NCBI RefSeq assembly: GCF_009720525.1
Contig: NZ_CP043930.1
Span: forward strand, 1,578,501 to 1,642,500
DNA from: Gimesia benthica
GTDB taxonomy: Bacteria; Planctomycetota; Planctomycetia; Planctomycetales; Planctomycetaceae
DNA: 64,000 nucleotides
Direction: 5' to 3'
The notes under the pieces are model-generated. The model worked only from the letters and a program-made list of their open reading frames with translations, did no database searches and was not told the origin of the DNA. Within the stretch, counting starts at the first letter, position 1; the number at the start of each line of letters is the position of its first letter. Shown here piece after piece: positions 62,301 through 64,000 of the stretch. The translations under genes were made by a program, and so were the position numbers.

Positions 62301-62505
62301 GGTTCCCTCTCAATTTAAATTAAAAAAATATCAATCTCTGCGCGCTTCAAACGAATCTATCATATCAAACGCGGACCATATAAAAAGGAAACTTAATAAA
62401 TCTCAGGAGAATTCTGTCTGAACTTTGTTATACTAGACGCTCCCCTGGCATCCCAACGCGTTCCCTGAATTCAATTTTCAGCAGAGAAACCCTGAGGTCT
62501 CCTCC

Positions 62506-62796
62506 ATGACAAAAGCTGTCTGCTTTCAATGCGGCCATATCAAATTTGGCTCGTTCATGCCCTGCGACCAATGTCAGGCCCGGCCCCGGACGGATGATGA
62601 AATGATTGTGTCCCTGGCCATGAGCGATCATTACTTTGCGGATCCGACACTGGAGCAGATGAGCCAGTACATTCAGGAACATAACAAGCCTCCACAGTTG
62701 GATCCGGAATCTGAAAAAGTATTTCGACGTAATTTTGAAGAGGTCAAAGCATCCGGCGCTCTGGATCAACTGTTCGAAGAAGGCGAGGAGACCTGA
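62506..62796 (+). CDS. zinc-ribbon protein
   Basis: A 96-residue protein with two Cys pairs, C-F-Q-C-G-H and C-D-Q-C, in the first 25 residues, a typical zinc ribbon. The rest is acidic and helical ('EKVFRRNFEEVKASGALDQLFEEGEET'). No further domain is seen. The start has GAGGTCTCCTCC upstream, with no clean ribosome site. The upstream gap of 205 bases is AT-rich and divergent from the isochorismatase-like gene. Confidence 0.75.
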   Translation: MTKAVCFQCGHIKFGSFMPCDQCQARPRTDDEMIVSLAMSDHYFADPTLEQMSQYIQEHNKPPQLDPESEKVFRRNFEEVKASGALDQLFEEGEET

Positions 62797-62869
62797 AACA
62801 CCGGGAATCGAATCGCGCGAACAGAATCCAGAGGGGGGTGTTGTCGACCTGGTCAGGAAGCCCACAGAG

Positions 62870-63502
62870 ATGATTTCTCAAAAAAATGTCCCCCAGCCTC
62901 GCGTCTCCGTCTATGCCAGCGGTGAACAATCGATGATGGACGCGTCCCAGGCACGCCGGCATCGTTTTTTTCTGCCGATTTTGAAGCTGTTTGTCCGCTC
63001 CGGGATCACGCCGAACCTGCTGACCGGCCTCTCACTGCTGTGTGGCATCGGGTTCTGCTTTACCTTTGGGCAAAGCTGGGAAGGAGCGCCGCTGGTTGCG
63101 CTGGGACTGCTGTTTTTGCATGTGCTGCTGGACGGCATTGATGGTCCCCTGGCCCGTTTCATGGGAACGGCGGGGAATCGCGGTTCATTTACCGATACGA
63201 CAGCAGACCAGTTAGTCGTTGCTTTTACGACGATTACACTGATTCATTTTGATGTGGTCCATGCCACGGTCGGGGGCTTATATCTGCTGTTTTATACGCT
63301 GGTCGTGGTCTTCGCGATGATTCGCAGTTCGCTGGCCATTCCCTACAGCTGGCTGGTTCGTCCCCGGTTTATGGTCTATGCATGGATTCCCATTGATGTT
63401 TACTTCCTGCCGGGCACGCTGAATTATCTGCTCTGGTTATGCGTGCTCCCCCTGGCCTGGAAGTCGACCACCGGCTTTTACAAAATCCGGAAACAACTCT
63501 GA
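62870..63502 (+). CDS. CDP-alcohol phosphatidyltransferase
   Basis: About 210 residues from ATG 62870 (MISQKNVPQPRVSV); the longer frame overlapping the zinc-ribbon gene is rejected. The CDP-alcohol transferase motif D-G-x2-A-R-x8-G-x3-D-x3-D is perfect ('DGPLARFMGTAGNRGSFTDTTAD' near residue 95). About five membrane helices surround it. The enzyme makes a phospholipid by joining a CDP-activated lipid and an alcohol; which alcohol cannot be read. It starts 73 bases after the zinc-ribbon gene. Confidence 0.88.
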   Translation: MISQKNVPQPRVSVYASGEQSMMDASQARRHRFFLPILKLFVRSGITPNLLTGLSLLCGIGFCFTFGQSWEGAPLVALGLLFLHVLLDGIDGPLARFMGTAGNRGSFTDTTADQLVVAFTTITLIHFDVVHATVGGLYLLFYTLVVVFAMIRSSLAIPYSWLVRPRFMVYAWIPIDVYFLPGTLNYLLWLCVLPLAWKSTTGFYKIRKQL

Positions 63503-63545
63503 CGAGTTGAATCCGGATCTGTAAAAAATAGAAACGCGAATCTGA

Positions 63546-63959
63546 TTATTTGGTTTTCAGATCAAACTGAAAATCGTTTTCCTGATCGGCTTTGACATCG
63601 GCAGTCAGTGTTGTCTGCTCATTGTATTTGGCCGGAAGCAGTTCATTGCCGGGTTCTTCCGGATTTTTTTCTTTCGAAATTTTGACGGTATAATTTCCAG
63701 GAGTTGCTCCAGTGACATCCTGGTTATACATCAGTTCGAATTTTCCGTTTTCATCGGTCATCGCGAAGGCCGTTTTTCCCTGCTGGGGCTGGAAAAGTAC
63801 ATTGGCCGCCGGCAGTGGATTGCCATCCAGGCTCACGGTTCCCGTTACTGTAGCCAGTTCGGGCAGCGATTCGCCGCCGGAACAAGCCGTCAATGCTACG
63901 ACTGCCAGCAGGCAGCCGACGATTTTTTTCTCAAACGCTCTGTGTTTCATGACTTTCAT
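63546..63959 (-). CDS. lipoprotein with carboxypeptidase-regulatory-like domain
   Basis: 137 residues. The lipobox 'VALTACSGG' places the lipidated Cys at residue 26. The mature part 'VTGTVSLDGNPLPAANVLFQPQQGKTAFAMTDENGKFELMY..GATPGNYTVKI' is a single transthyretin-like/carboxypeptidase-regulatory beta-sandwich. Planctomycetes carry large families of such short lipoproteins of unknown role. ATG 63959 or the downstream ATG 63950 may be the start; the first is slightly preferred because it fits the signal length. Confidence 0.82.
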   Translation of the reverse strand: MKVMKHRAFEKKIVGCLLAVVALTACSGGESLPELATVTGTVSLDGNPLPAANVLFQPQQGKTAFAMTDENGKFELMYNQDVTGATPGNYTVKISKEKNPEEPGNELLPAKYNEQTTLTADVKADQENDFQFDLKTK

Positions 63960-64000
63960 CTGTCTTTCAGTGAATATACTCCCCGTTCGTTAACGGATCG

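Overview
The window reads as a chromosome segment of a planctomycete, most like Gimesia and its relatives. This is inferred from the gene content: a formylglycine-type sulfatase with a secretion signal, a secreted isochorismatase-like hydrolase, an NHL-repeat protein, a large hybrid histidine kinase, ribonuclease Y, a short Asp-rich protein and many lineage-type hypothetical proteins. Coding density is high, both strands are used, and runs of ATGA-type overlaps show true operons. I saw no rRNA, tRNA, insertion sequence, prophage or CRISPR array.

Region by region. (1) 1-7.8 kb: end of an NHL-repeat gene, two paralogous hypothetical proteins flanking a small S24/S26-like gene with no normal start codon, aspartate kinase, and three membrane proteins. 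(2) 8.0-12.2 kb: a 1371-residue hybrid histidine kinase whose membrane domain matches the ethylene-binding domain of plant ETR1, including the copper-site Asp, Cys and His at the same spacing. (3) 12.2-19.9 kb: a tightly overlapping lipid-modification operon (thiol-disulfide DCC protein, FAD amine oxidase, DUF1365, cyclopropane synthase, DUF1295, second methyltransferase). Behind it lie a sigma-70 factor and, divergently, a MerR/CarH-like regulator whose cobalamin-ligand His is replaced by Tyr. The layout resembles light or singlet-oxygen responsive fatty-acid clusters. (4) 20-27.2 kb: sulfatase, VOC protein, a frameshifted cupin gene, PaiB-like protein, ribonuclease Y, a gene-poor kilobase, TilS and a perfect 36-bp tandem repeat. 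(5) 27.5-34 kb: a transport and metabolism block (two MFS carriers, threonine-synthase-like enzyme, D-2-hydroxyacid dehydrogenase, TauE/SafE-type carrier). (6) 34-38 kb: an arsenosugar cluster (two TIGR0428x-type glycosyltransferases divergent from an ArsM-like methyltransferase and the radical SAM protein ArsS). (7) 38.4-39.6 kb: an extremely acidic small protein and purine nucleoside phosphorylase.

(8) 39.7-58.8 kb is a surface-polysaccharide island. It holds a UDP-glucuronate decarboxylase and epimerase pair, a HpcH/HpaI aldolase coupled to a MurJ/Wzx-like flippase, a complete set of genes for GDP-sugar-based CMP-legionaminic acid synthesis (ptmE, legB, legC, legH, legG, legI, legF), an O-antigen ligase/polymerase, an initiating sugar transferase and asparagine synthase. 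A plus-strand trio follows: glycosyltransferase, polysaccharide deacetylase and formyltransferase. Together these could make, decorate, flip and polymerise a glycan carrying a nonulosonic acid and perhaps N-formylated sugars.

(9) 58.9-64 kb: creatininase-family hydrolase with a Na+/solute symporter, secreted isochorismatase-like protein, zinc-ribbon protein, CDP-alcohol phosphatidyltransferase and a lipoprotein with a carboxypeptidase-regulatory-like domain.

All functional calls are from reading protein sequence and motifs by eye; no database search was run.
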